DNA of 64,000 bases, taken from NCBI RefSeq assembly GCF_020740795.1, contig NC_067287.1:15267501-15331500 (forward strand). Direction: 5' to 3'. This document shows, piece by piece, positions 1 through 24,650 of the stretch. The position numbers and the translations under genes were made by a program. The stretch's first letter is position 1, and each line of letters opens with the position of its first letter. This stretch comes from Apus apus. Taxonomy: Eukaryota; Chordata; Aves; Apodiformes; Apodidae. The notes under the pieces are model-generated. The model saw nothing but the letters and a program-made list of their open reading frames with translations, ran no database searches and was not told the DNA's origin.

Positions 1-3000
1 CGGACTCACACAGTTTCTCCCATCGGTGATCTAGTCTCATGTAAATAATTTTATCCATAATTTTTTAGTCAGATAAAATGGAATAAAGCCAGGGAACTCA
101 TTGAACACATCTGTTTCATGGCTGGCTCTGCAGTTCTTCCAATAAAACACACCTATAGGATATACTTCTACTACATCATTGGACTGTATGACATCTCAAA
201 ATGGCAAAAGGCTTGTTTAGTTACAATAACAGAAGTTACCTTAGCAATAAGAGTTACTTCAAAGACAGTACATACACAAAATAGACGGCTAAAGACACGC
301 TTTTGCCAACTGAAGCCGCATCTAACTCTAGGAGAACTTGTTCTCAATCAAGTTTCCTGTTGTATAGTAGGCTTACATTCAAAAGCCAGAGGGACTGTAT
401 GTGCTAGAAATAGAGGCAGAAGAGCAGAAACTGGATACTTTCCTGCAGAATAATTTATTGAGCAGCAATCCTGCTGAGTTTAGAAATGCTTACTATAAGA
501 AAACTAAGCTGAAATAAAGATTTAATTCACTACAGTATAAGGTTCTGTTCTTTGAAAAGGTAACTCACATGCATATATATGAAGAAAGAGAGAGCTGATT
601 TAACAAACGCTAACACGTGCTCCTGCACGAGCAGGAGTCAAGAACCTGATGTTGTTGTAAACAAAAAAACAAAAACAAAATAAAACCCAACCACACCTGC
701 ATGCACACACACACCCTAGAATGACATTTTAATAAGGCAGTCACGTTACTTCTGCTGCAACTTACAGAGTTAATTACTCTGCTGGTCTAAGACTTTGGGG
801 AACTTTGAAAAAGATAGAGACAAATCACACAGGGCCCAGTGAGAATTAACAACAATAACAAAAATCCTGAGAAAACACGACCTGTGAAGAAAAGGGCTGT
901 TTGCACAGTTCAGTAAAGAGAAGTATGAAATAAAATGAGACAGAGGAACAGTCTTCATGTGTGCAAAGAGCTGGCACAAAGAGTACAGAAATCATTATCC
1001 TGCATGAGTAATAATAGCTGAACAAGAATTAACTGGCTTAACTAGCACCAAGACAGAAAGTTAAGTTAAATATTAAGAAAAGCCTCCTAGCTGTAATGAT
1101 AGTTGTGTACCAGCTATAAATAGACCACTGAATAGGTGTGGTATTCCCCTCCTATGAGTTTTTTAAGGAAAGATTAGACAAATGTCTGTCACACATGATT
1201 TCCATGTATTTGCTTCTGCCTCGTATTAGGGATTGACCTTGTGAAATCCCTTCCATCTTACACATCTTCATTTATCCATATGAGAACTCTTCATTAGTAG
1301 TATCTTACTTGAGCTACAAAAGTACAGTCTTTGAAACATCAACATCTGAAACATTTAAATTTTATTATATTGCTGTTGTCAGTACAGTGTTCGTGTACTT
1401 AGCACTAAACAAAAGCAGCATCTCTTACTACTGCAGATAATCCAAAGAACTGAACAAATGTTTGAACAGAAATACAGAAACAGAAGCAAGTGAGAAAAAA
1501 AATAGTGAAGGACCCAAAAAAAAAAAAGAGGTTGACAACAAAACTTTAGCAAAGAAAAAAAACCCTTTAGCCTAAAAAAAATTAAAATATTATTTTCCTC
1601 TCATGTGAAAAGCTAAGTTGCCATTTGCTGGTACAATTTCAACAGCATACAATAATTTGAGATATAGAACTAAACATAAGACTTGGTAAATGGGCAGGAG
1701 AAAGTAACATCTCTATTAGCCCCCATACATAACCAATTCCTGACTCAGTTTTTAAAGCACACTGCAGATACCCCTGCTTTGGCCTTGCTCAAGTAAACCC
1801 AACTACAAATGACCTCATTAAGCTGGGCTCTAAGCTATGTCATATGTGTGGGTCAAATGTCTCTAGAGCAGCGGTTCCCACAGACGGAAAGCAGTGCAAT
1901 TCCCTAACACAGAATTCCATTTTTCCTTCATGCACTGGCGCCAAACCTTCTGCAGCTTCTCAAAAAACATACTTAAGGTGGATGTATTAAAAACATCTCA
2001 GAAAAACCTACAAATAAGCATGTTTAGCCTAAAAAATCAGAGCCATAAGGTGACTTTGTCATCACTATATTACAAAACCAAGATCTCATGCTAAGATCCA
2101 GAAGTGAGAATCATGACTAACACACTGCAGTCTGAACATGTTCCTACTGCATCCATCATCTATTTTGTCCTACTCCTTAGCACTACAAAATACTAGAATA
2201 TAAAAATAGCAAATAAAGTATTTATTATTTAAAAAAATTATTCTCTCACACAGAAAAAATTATGTGCTTAATAGAATTAATAGATTTTTAAATTTATTTA
2301 ATACTGTCTCAGTTCTACTTCAGAATTTTAAAGGCTTAAATTTTGAAATTAAGCTTTCAGGATAGCAAACAATTTTTTTGCTAAATGGATGAATGTAAGT
2401 AGAGTCACTAGTCAATATACATATTTACATTAGCTTGTCATACATATGAAAATGAGCTCTGCAAAAGACATACTTAGTTATACTCATCAGTCACATTTCA
2501 TAATGAATTTTTCTCCAACTAGTTGTCTAAACAGAGCATAATGTTAAAATCAAAGACCTAAAAAGAAACTGTTATGAAATATGTTAATTACTCCAAACCA
2601 AAATGCATTCCTCTCAATAGATCAGAACACCTGACAGAGCAGTAATCAATGAAAGAAATCACTCTATTAGCATTCTCAAGTTGCATTTTATAAGAAAATA
2701 CTCTTTTCAGTTCAGGGAACATTCAGTTAAAGAGCCACTGAACAACCTGTCACAAAAATAAACTACATATTATTCACTACTCTTGACTTAGTTTACTGAT
2801 GTAAGAAGTCAGCCTGCTGTAAAGAGAATATAGATGAAAGACAAAAAATGAAACTTCAGCTTGCTAACACGCAAAGCTTTTGTCAAGAAGTTCTCAATGT
2901 ATACTTATTAACAACAACAAGGTTTTAAAAAACAGTAATTCTGATTTCTACCTAAATATTAACACTGTATTTTAGGAAACTGTAAGCTCAAAATATAAAG

Positions 3001-4379
3001 TAAAAACTAAAAATGTGAATTAAATTTGCAGCATGATCCACTTTCTTGCTTTCTCCAGAAGAAAATCTTATTTTCATTAAAAAAAATAAATCTTCTGCAT
3101 TTAGCTTCAATCACTCAATCAGCTTTAAATTCCACAAGCATGCACAAGATGATTTTCTGAAGAACCACAGCAAAGAACCACTGACAGGCTCTGGGTCCAA
3201 ATTTTCAAGATTATTAATTTTATACGATAAATTATCTAGTTTCATCACCATAAAGCTAAAAAAAAAAAAAAAAAGCTTCCCTACCGTGATGTGAAACAAC
3301 AGGACAATCCTCATTATGATACGTTAATAAATTCTACCTGATGCTTGCTCACACTACTCACACATCCTGTATAAGCTCTCACGATTACCAAATACCACAT
3401 CTATCTTAGAAGCTTCCTCTGACAGTTTAGAAATCTCAGCAAGCCAAGACAAGCAATTCAGAAACATCTGTTTTCTTCACCATAGTCTTCCATTAGTGCC
3501 AGGTAAATCACTGACACAGAGTGCAAGACAAACTGTACACAGATTTTTCTCAGTCCGTTTGGCAAATATTACCTTGATATTCTGCTTTATCAAAATAAAA
3601 TAAAGCCTCGAAAAAAAAAAATAATTAATAATATACAGTCTCATTATCTGAATCAGTATTTGGGTTCAATACATTTCAGTGGCATTCATGATGGAACACA
3701 AAGTACAGAGAAGGCAGGAATTATAGCAAGTTCTCATTTTTTAATATATTCCCGAGAAAAGCAGTTATTTAAAAAGCCACTGTAAGCAAAGGCATCGTTG
3801 AAAACACAATTTCCTCACACGATATTTGTTATTTTCAAACGACAGTGAAGGTTTTATCCATAGGGTAGGGCAAAAAAAACACAACACAAACCAAAACCAA
3901 CAAAGAAAACTCTTCTAAGGAATCTGAGATGTTGCACAAGACAAGCGTGTAGACATTAATTCTGCAAACGCTACGTCTTTGCTACACACACAGCAACACA
4001 TTTCTGAAGGCCTCTTGCAATCCGCAACGTGCTGCATTGTCTGAAGAAACATTCTAGCTAAGTAACATCTTCCCGCATGGACTACAAATCCCTTATTTAA
4101 GGCAAGCTTCTATTATCTTCTACCACCTTCTGAGAGGACACTTCACGATACAATACAGCTCAGAAGCGCTCAGTTTACTTTAATGCTTTGATCTTCAGTA
4201 ATTCCACAGCCGAAAACTAAACCCAAATGTATGAAGCCAGAGAGGAAACCAGGAAAAAAAAATTAAAAAAAAAATTCAGCCTCGTGGGTGCTGCAATGCA
4301 CCTCAAAGGCGTTAAGGGGAAAAAAAAAAAATCAATAACCTAACATTCACTTTTTCCCCCGACAAAAATATCTGGCGGC
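1..4379. other. AT-rich non-coding DNA, no gene recognised
   Basis: This stretch is AT-rich, with many short A and T runs and stops in all frames. I see no exon with a recognisable protein, no RNA gene and no clear interspersed repeat. If the CpG island to its right starts a minus-strand gene, this would be the first part of that gene's intron 1. That reading is inference. Confidence 0.5.
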
Positions 4380-5500
4380 ATCTGACCTCCATGCACAGTT
4401 CGCAGCGCTGCTACCACCGCAGAGCAAGCGAACGACGAGAGACCGCGGCACCGGCGTGCGCTCACGGGCAGGCTGACGCTGACACCGCGATGTTCGTACA
4501 GCTCGTAAAATCCTGAAGGTTTTGCCGCTGAAACGTCACTAACGAGGACGCCGCGCAGCCCCAGCGCCGCGGTGGCTGCCCCGCCGCATTCCTCCGCCCG
4601 CACAGGGACGCTGCCCCCGCGCTCCCCCCGCAGCCCGGGCACCTCCGGGGCGCCAACGCTGCCCCAACCTCCCCCCAGCACCGGCGGCCGCTCCGACGCT
4701 CACTGACAACCCCCCGGCCCGGAACAGGCGCATCCAGGCCGCCGAGGGCCGCCCGCCCCCCCGGCCTTTCCCGGAGCCGCCCCCCGGCACCCACCTGTGT
4801 CACGGCGGAGGCCGGGCAGCACCCCCCGCACTGCCCGGCAGCCACGGGCGCGGGCCCGGCTGGGCAGGCGGCGCGGAGGGAGCGGCCAGGTTTCCGGAGA
4901 GGAGCCCACCCCCCCCGGAGGAGGGGGGGAAGGGGCCCGGGGCCTGCCCGCGCCGGGGCACGGCGGAGAGGCTGACAGGAGGCACCGAGGCCGGCGGGGT
5001 CGCGACGGGCCCGTGAGGAGGGGAGCGGGGACGCTGCCGCCGAGCGCCGGCTCCGCAGCAGGGCCGGGGCGCGGGGAAGGGGCCGGGCTGGGGGATCCCG
5101 TCAGGCGTGCGGCGCCGGCGGCCCCGCCGCTGCTGCCGCCGCTGCCGCCGCGCGCTCCGCCCCCCGCGCCGCCGAAACTCGTGACGTCGCCGGCGGGAGA
5201 CGCCGGGCGGGGAGCGCGGGACGTCACCGCGGCCCGGCGTCACCGCGCGCGGCGGCGCGAGGAGAACGTGCGGCCGCCGCGCGTGCGCGCGAAGAGCGGG
5301 AGGAACCGCGCAGCCCCCGCACCGCCCCCGCACCGCGCAGCGCCCGCACCGCCGCCGCAGCGCCCGCACCGCCTCCGCAGCGCGGCCAGACCCCCGCTCG
5401 GACCCCCCGCCGCAGCCGGCGCGGGGCTGTGTGCCTCCCTGCCCTGCGCCTCGGCCGCCGCGCTGTGTCAAGCGAGCGTGGTTTCAGCCCAGGCTGTGGC
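4380..5500. promoter_or_regulatory. CpG island and putative promoter of an unidentified gene
   Basis: GC content and CpG density rise sharply here against AT-rich flanks, as in vertebrate CpG-island promoters. The core holds two CRE-like sites, TGACGTC at 5182-5188 and GACGTCA at 5220-5226, with a CGTCACC at 5238-5244 and an NRF1-like GCGTGCGCGC at 5281-5290. An ETS-like TTTCCGGA lies near 4890. Short GC-rich tandem units of about 20 bp lie at roughly 5335-5385. Several long frames cross the island on both strands, but their compositions are only Arg/Pro/Ala/Gly and they match no protein I know. The island is about 6 kb past the PECR stop codon, so it is not the PECR promoter. Confidence 0.75.
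4795..5150 (-). other. Candidate non-coding first exon, minus strand
   Basis: On the minus strand the sequence ACAG/GTGGGT places a good splice donor with the exon ending at 4795. There is no ATG on the minus strand between about 5170 and that donor, so the exon would be pure 5' UTR. The start is only a guess from the CRE/NRF1 cluster. The gene would run left, out of the window. MREG is the mammalian neighbour on this side of PECR and has the same strand, but its N-terminal Cys-rich exon is not visible, so the identity is open. A divergent lncRNA is an alternative. Confidence 0.35.
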
Positions 5501-8500
5501 TTTCCCGCCGCTCCGTGACCTGTTGCCCGAAGATGGGACCAGCCTGGACAAGCACTCGAGGCTCTACCCCAAGCAAGGCCTGGGGGTAGCTCTGCGCGAC
5601 AGACCACCTGGGGAAGCGTATCCAAGAAAGGCACCAGGCCCTGAGTCAGACTGATAAATAAAGAGTCAACATGAAGGAGACACGAGTCCCTCAAAGCTAA
5701 GACACTTTGTTTAGCAGTCAGCAAAACTGTCAGCCATGTTCGTAAGACACTTGTCATGGCCAAGGATCTTTAACTAGAAAGTTCAAAAGGTGACCTTTTC
5801 TGCTAAATGACAGGGAAACAGCCAAGAAAAATGCTGATGTCGTGTGATGCTCCTGCACCATCAAGCAAGATCAATGAGCCACAGCTGCTTACACAGCTTT
5901 GAAAACACATCCACTCCTTCCCTTGGCTTTACATTCAGTTCATGGCCATTTGTCAGTTTTAGCATCTCACACATAGATTTCACTGATGGGAGTAAGGTTA
6001 CTGGACAGTACGTTTTGAAGCCAGAGTTCCTACACTACTGGAGAAGCTAGCAAGGGTTGTGGAAAATCATTCCCCTTGCCTCTGTTCATGTGGTCCTTTG
6101 TGTTCCTGCACAGAGCCCAGAGCACTCGGGGCACCATGAGCACCATCCCCAGCACACCTGGCAGAGGTGGTGGACATCCTGACAGGCATCAGCACTACTG
6201 TGCCATAATCCCTAAACCAGAGCATCTTCAGGAGCAGGACAACAGATAAATATTGACTTTGAGATTAAAATGATCTGTCAGTGCCAGGGACCAGCACTTA
6301 CAACACTGGCTCACACTGAGCTCAGTCCAAACCCAAGAGCGATCACGAGTTACGATACTGGAGCAAAATAAAACTTATAGAAGAGTGTAATTGCTGATAT
6401 GGAAAAGAAGAGTATAAAAATAGATGTCAGAAGTTGCAATAAAGCATATTAGTTATTTATGCATTCAATACAAGCCCCATACAGGTAATGGAAGCTGGGA
6501 GGAGTGGGGGTGGAAATTACAGGGTAAGCACATCTTAGGATAGTCAACTCCAGCAATTGACTGATATCTGGCAGTATGGCTCTCCCTGGGTTCCAGAATC
6601 AATACCTCATTGCTGTAAGATATTCTCTCTTACTGATGTATTGCTGGAGGCTAGCAAGTGCCTGTATTAGTTAACACTTCAGCCATAGCTTCTGAACACT
6701 TTAAATAGGAACAAAGCAGCCCCTCTCCATGGCCATGCCATCCTCCTACTTCTCCTCCCCAAGTTTCTTTGCCTCCCCAGCACTCCTTCCTATAGCTGGC
6801 ACTGTACTAGCATGTTACCACATTTTGAACTACATCCAGAAAAGGATCTAGTTAAGTAAGTTATTAATTTTGTATCTTTTAATTGAACTGTGGAGTTAAC
6901 AAGCAGAGGAACAAGGGAAGCCAAAACGGCTTATTTTGGTAATAAAGTTTGTGGCGCCAGGATATTATAACATGACCAAGAGTCCCCACCAGCAGGAGGG
7001 CCAAGATTCTGTTTAAAAATTTAAATCCTCCTTGTATGCACTGAGCAAACAGTACTACTTAAAGACCTTGCTAGTCCTACCCGTCACCATCACTGTGAGG
7101 CTGAGGCCAAAAGAGAGCAAGAGCAAATAGTGTGAGAAAAATCCTAAACCACTTCTGGAAGATTCATTACACCTTTCCAGCTGGAGAACATGACTTACAA
7201 ATCTGAAGCAAAAAGTGGATTCTTTGGAATACATAAGCTATGGTTAGCAGTTAAAGCAACCAGTTCCTTTATCACCCCAAAGCAGGAAAAAAACTTCTGC
7301 AGGAATATAAGCAAAGAAGCCAAACAAACTTAATTTTAAAAGGTAACACCTAAGTAAGCTTTTATCTGCAAAAACATTAAGAGATTTAGGTTTAAATAAA
7401 AAAGAATTACACAGAAAAAAACAAACAACAAGAACAATCCCATATGTAATTCTGTTTCAATCTCATCCTTCTGGTAAGAAGCTTCATCTCCCCCTCCCCT
7501 TGCAACTGTATTTCTTACAGTTCTCTACAAAGAGCAGACAGCTACTGACTTGTCTATAATATGTGAAATGGAACAAAGTATGGGAAAAACACAGTCGTCA
7601 TTCAGGTATGGAGTCAATTCTCCAGGAGAAGCACACTATAAATGAGACTGGGCAGCAGTATTGATAGGTTCAGCTGCTCCAACCCCATCATGGAAATTTA
7701 TGAAGCAATTAATTTACCTTTAGGATGCAGCTACATTCAGTAATCCAGAACACAGGCACTGTTTACAAATAAGATTATTCCCCTAATGTCTGCATTACTC
7801 AGCCATTTAACACAGGTCTGCTACTTGAGATGACAAGAGTAAACTAGGAGATGCTGATTAGAACTACATGAAATTACACTACCTGGCAAATAGCATGCTT
7901 TCTTAAAGGATATCCTATACAACTATTCAGAAGACTAAACATATCCATAAAACCTTGTAACAAGCAACTGTTGCCTTGTGTTTCTTCAGTTATATCTTAT
8001 GGCAGACAACAGACCTTACTGCAGAATGACACTGCACAGACTATATTCCCTTTAGCAAACTTGATGACTGCTAATCTCTTAAAAGAAAAAAAAAAAAAAG
8101 ATATTTTTACAACACAGGCTTCATTTTACGCTACCTAAAACCCCTGAATAATGAAACTTCATTTTATGCAAAATAAATACTCTGAATAATCAATATTCTG
8201 CTAAATACAAAGAGTATCTCTAAAACATAAGGCAACCAGTTGATTAATAAATGTGAAGTTCTACAATATCTACTCAGACATTACACCAGACAGTGGAGCA
8301 AAGTAGCAGTTGATAAGCACCTGTTTATCAGTCATACAAGTATAATAACGGGTAGGCAGAATAGGTGCAGGTTTAACCAAAGGTAAATAATAAAGGAACT
8401 GAAAAGAGATTTCTAACACAATGGTAAATGTAACTGTCATCAACAGTTTCCCACACTCACATTCTTCTCTTTGCTTATTACAAGTGTACAGTGCAGCAAA

Positions 8501-11380
8501 CATTTAAGTTTCAGTGTTTGGTCAATAAACCTTGATTCCTCCTAATATTTCTCAGCCCTTTCCCCATAGCTGCATTCACCTCACTTCTAAAATAAATAAA
8601 ATAAAATCAAGCCCTGTTCTCTGAACTTCAGACAGCCAAATCTTATACAAGTCAAGGATGTTTCTGTTACCACACCCATTTTTTTTTAACCTCTCCATGC
8701 CCTTTGATCAACGGCTCTTGTTACAACAGCGTAGGAAGAGTTTTGCTACAGCTGGTATTATCTGCAACATTAAGAGCAGAAACCTAAAACATTCCCACTG
8801 CCAGCCACATAACACTGGGCTTCTATCAGGTGCTGCAAGTCTTTTCAAATAATTTTTATCTGTATAAACAGGGACTGAAGAGGTGAGAACCAAAATAAAA
8901 CACCTGTTCTGAGAATTAAACGTTTCATGTTTTCTCCAGTGCACAAAAAATTAAAAAAAAAGAGGCTATGAAAATGGCAAAACCATCACAGCAGAGGAGT
9001 TAGTAAATCAGTATCCAAATATCTAATATAATCTGATACGCATTTTAATATTGTGCACAGTAAGCCTCAAAATACGGGAGACGTTAGTATCATTACTGAG
9101 AATAAAAGGAAAAAAAAGCAGAGAACTCTTGATGTTTCCCCTTCTTTCCCCATCTCTTTTTGAGGATGTATTTTCTGTATTCTTACACCATACTCATCCT
9201 CATAGTGTTTTAAGTATATTCTCCTATTGCACTAAGCAGCAGCACATTACAGCTCCAGAAATGCTGACTGTCTCAATTTCTTGCCAGGGAAAAAGGCACA
9301 CCCAGAACAAACCTCTTCTGAAGAACTAGCTTAGACCTTCTTAATACCTCCATTGCTTTGCTGGAAGCTGAAGAAGGCAAGGTCAAATAAAAGTTTCTTG
9401 TATTCAGTACAGGCATAAAGGCTTGTTATAGTTCTTACTTATATGGAGGAGTTTTTTTAACTGCAGACTGAACATGTCTCCCACACTAGAACAACACTCA
9501 CCTTCCCAGTGTTCCATTTCACTGAGTGATGCATTTCACCATCATTCTGTATAAACTTCCCTTCTTTATGAATACTCAGACTGCAGCAAAGTTAAAGAGA
9601 ATACCTGCAATTGTATGAAATAATTATTTCCAAGTTTATGTTCTAATCATGTAGAGAACAGTTCTGGGACATAATAAAAGCTATTTAGTTTTATCAAATC
9701 ACTTCCATTTCACATCAGATCTACAGTCCACACATATCACAGAAGCTCACAGTCAAATATGAAAAGAAAGAATATTTCACAAGTCTCAAGTCTGTTCATG
9801 TTTAATCTTCTTTTACAGAAAGATGTTAAGAATGCAGAAGTAATCTCTTAACAAACCAAGTAATTTCACTTAAATGCAATGGGTTAGGTTCCTAGAGTTA
9901 GTTTTCTAGCAGGTGCCTTTTCTTCCAGGAATTCTCTTGCTATGTATCCTGAGCTAATATTTGCAATAATAAAAATATAGCTTGCAGAACAGGTTTGAAA
10001 ATAGCTTATTTTATCTCTGTACAAGTTTCTCACAACCACATAAATGACCACCCAGATACTAAGGAAAGAGGATGTATCAGAAGAAGAAAGTATTTTCACT
10101 CAAACCCCTTCTCTCCCACAAAATGGGCATTCATATTTTCATGAAACAACAATATACGTGTACCTGTGTAAGTTCCCATATTTTAATGAAAGACGTAAAA
10201 GTCAAACATCTTTGCAGAGAACAAACAACTGGTAGAGACTCTTACATTCAATCTAAAATGAAGTATTAAAGAGGTCACTTCTGCAGCACCAATTGATTCC
10301 ACAGATTTCAGTTGTTACAGCACAGTCAACACCTAATGCTTATATTTTGATTAAAGTTGTCAGACATGAGAACACTTGCCTTAAAGTGAATTTTAAAAAG
10401 GGAGTAATGACAAATATAGCCTCTTCAAGTGATATATTGCAGGATTTGTGTTTAAAATGGGATCCCTGCATTTGTAACAAAAATCACACCTATTTTAGAG
10501 ATGGTGATGAACAAAATTGTGTTAACATTGCAAGACAATGAAGTATGGATAGAAAGCATTTTAACTGGTAAATGAAGGATTCCAAGTTTCTCCTTTAAGA
10601 CTACAGCATACTGCAGAAAGCACTGCAATATACACCATAGCTTTTACTTCAGGATTTTGCAAGTTAAATTGTTGAATCTGTACGGTTTTCCATCACTGTA
10701 TGTTAAAGCTTATTATCTGATTGATTATTCTATTGTAAAATTTAAGTTGCAACCAGCTTAACTCCATTACATATCTATACCTGTAAACATTTCAAAGCAT
10801 TCCCATCATGATACAACATGTTAGACTGAAGCACTAGTAACAGTATTCTGCCTTACTTTTAATTATTTTCAGACAAATACCAATTCTACTTAGTCTTTAA
10901 AATCATAGTTGCACATTCTGTGTGTGGCTGAATAGAAATAGTGCAGAGCTAACAGCTACCTCAAGGGCTACTGATGCAACTAATAACAGGTTTAAATTAC
11001 CTTCTCCTCAAATTCATCCAGAATAGAAGGATTCTGTAACATTCCCTCTCTGCCTGCTTCACTTCAAAATAAGTTGGATTTTTTCCACTTCTGACAGATT
11101 CTTCATTACTTAATGCCTGTGCAAATGGATAATTTGTCTTTTATACCTTCTCTTACTCACAGACTGAATATTTTCAGGACATGTTTTCTGTGTTTTCAGA
11201 GAAGAAATTTACTAATTACAGCCTTACAAGTTTTAAATATAAACCAACAAAAATCAAGACACCCAATGTAGTTACATATGAGGAAAAAAAATGTATTACT
11301 AAGAACAATAAGCCCAAATCACAAAGCAAGATTATCAGGAAGTGTCCAACTAGGAATAAGATGAAATCTCTGGGTTCTTT
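5501..11380. other. Intergenic stretch with PECR 3' UTR at its right end
   Basis: No protein-coding exon was recognised on either strand. The right end must contain the PECR 3' UTR. The nearest poly(A)-signal-like hexamer on the minus strand is ATTAAA at 10858-10863, about 520 bases past the stop, but which signal is used cannot be decided from sequence. The rest is AT-rich with short A runs, for example near 8085-8100. Confidence 0.5.
10858..10863 (-). terminator. Candidate PECR poly(A) signal (ATTAAA)
   Basis: ATTAAA reads on the minus strand about 520 bases downstream of the PECR stop. No canonical AATAAA was found nearer. A used cleavage site cannot be shown from sequence. Confidence 0.25.
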
Positions 11381-24076
<12,696 letters not shown>

Positions 24077-24129
24077 CTTCCGCCACCGCCCCCGCCACGT
24101 GACGCGCGGCCCCGCCCGCCCGCGCGCGC

Positions 24130-24275
24130 CGCGGACCGAGGAGGCGCCGGTGCCGGTGCCGGGAGCGGGGCCGGTGCCCTTGGGTTTCGGCGCCCTTGGG
24201 TCTCGGCCGGCCGGGTCGCCCCTGCGTCCTGAGGCGCGGCACAGCGCAGCGCAGCGCGGCGCCGGAGCCGGCAGG
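24130..24275 (+). other. TMEM169: TMEM169 non-coding exon 1 (5' UTR)
   Basis: CCGGCAG/GTAAGG at 24275/24276 is a near-consensus donor on the plus strand, just beyond the shared promoter core. The next good acceptor in front of the TMEM169 start codon is at 34287/34288, giving an intron of about 10 kb. The transcription start is inferred, so the left boundary is approximate. Additional 5' UTR exons could lie between. Confidence 0.6.
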
Positions 24276-24650
24276 TAAGGGGGCCGGTTCTCCACGGGTC
24301 GGTGACGCCCGGGTCTGTCCCCCGCGGTGGAGAGACCGGCGGCCGCACGTTCCGCGCTTGGGAGGGAGCGGTCCCGGTGCCTCGGGGCCGCGTCTGCCGG
24401 CTGGAGCCCCGCAGCGAAGCCGCCCGGCCCGCAGCCCTGAGGGGAGCGGGTGCGGTGTGTCCGGCAGCGCTGCGGGTCACCCCCCGCAGCCGGGCGGGAA
24501 GGGACCCGCGGGAGCGCGGGGAGAGCTCGGAAGGTGTCGGGAGCAGCGGGGAAGGCTGCGGGCGCTCTCCTGCCGGGGGCGACCGGCGGAATCCTCCCCC
24601 CGAGCCTGGACTTTGTCAGGAAGAGGCCGCGGAGGCTGAGGTGGTACCGT

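Noticed and set aside
1-5500. MREG coding exons expected from mammalian gene order
   Set aside because: I looked for the Cys-rich N-terminus and the EKEPLV-type segment on the minus strand and found neither, so MREG is not called.
4340-5763. Long overlapping open frames on both strands (up to 285 codons) around 5 kb
   Set aside because: They lie in a CpG island where stops are rare, are made of Arg, Pro, Ala and Gly, overlap one another on both strands and match no protein family I know. They are composition artefacts.
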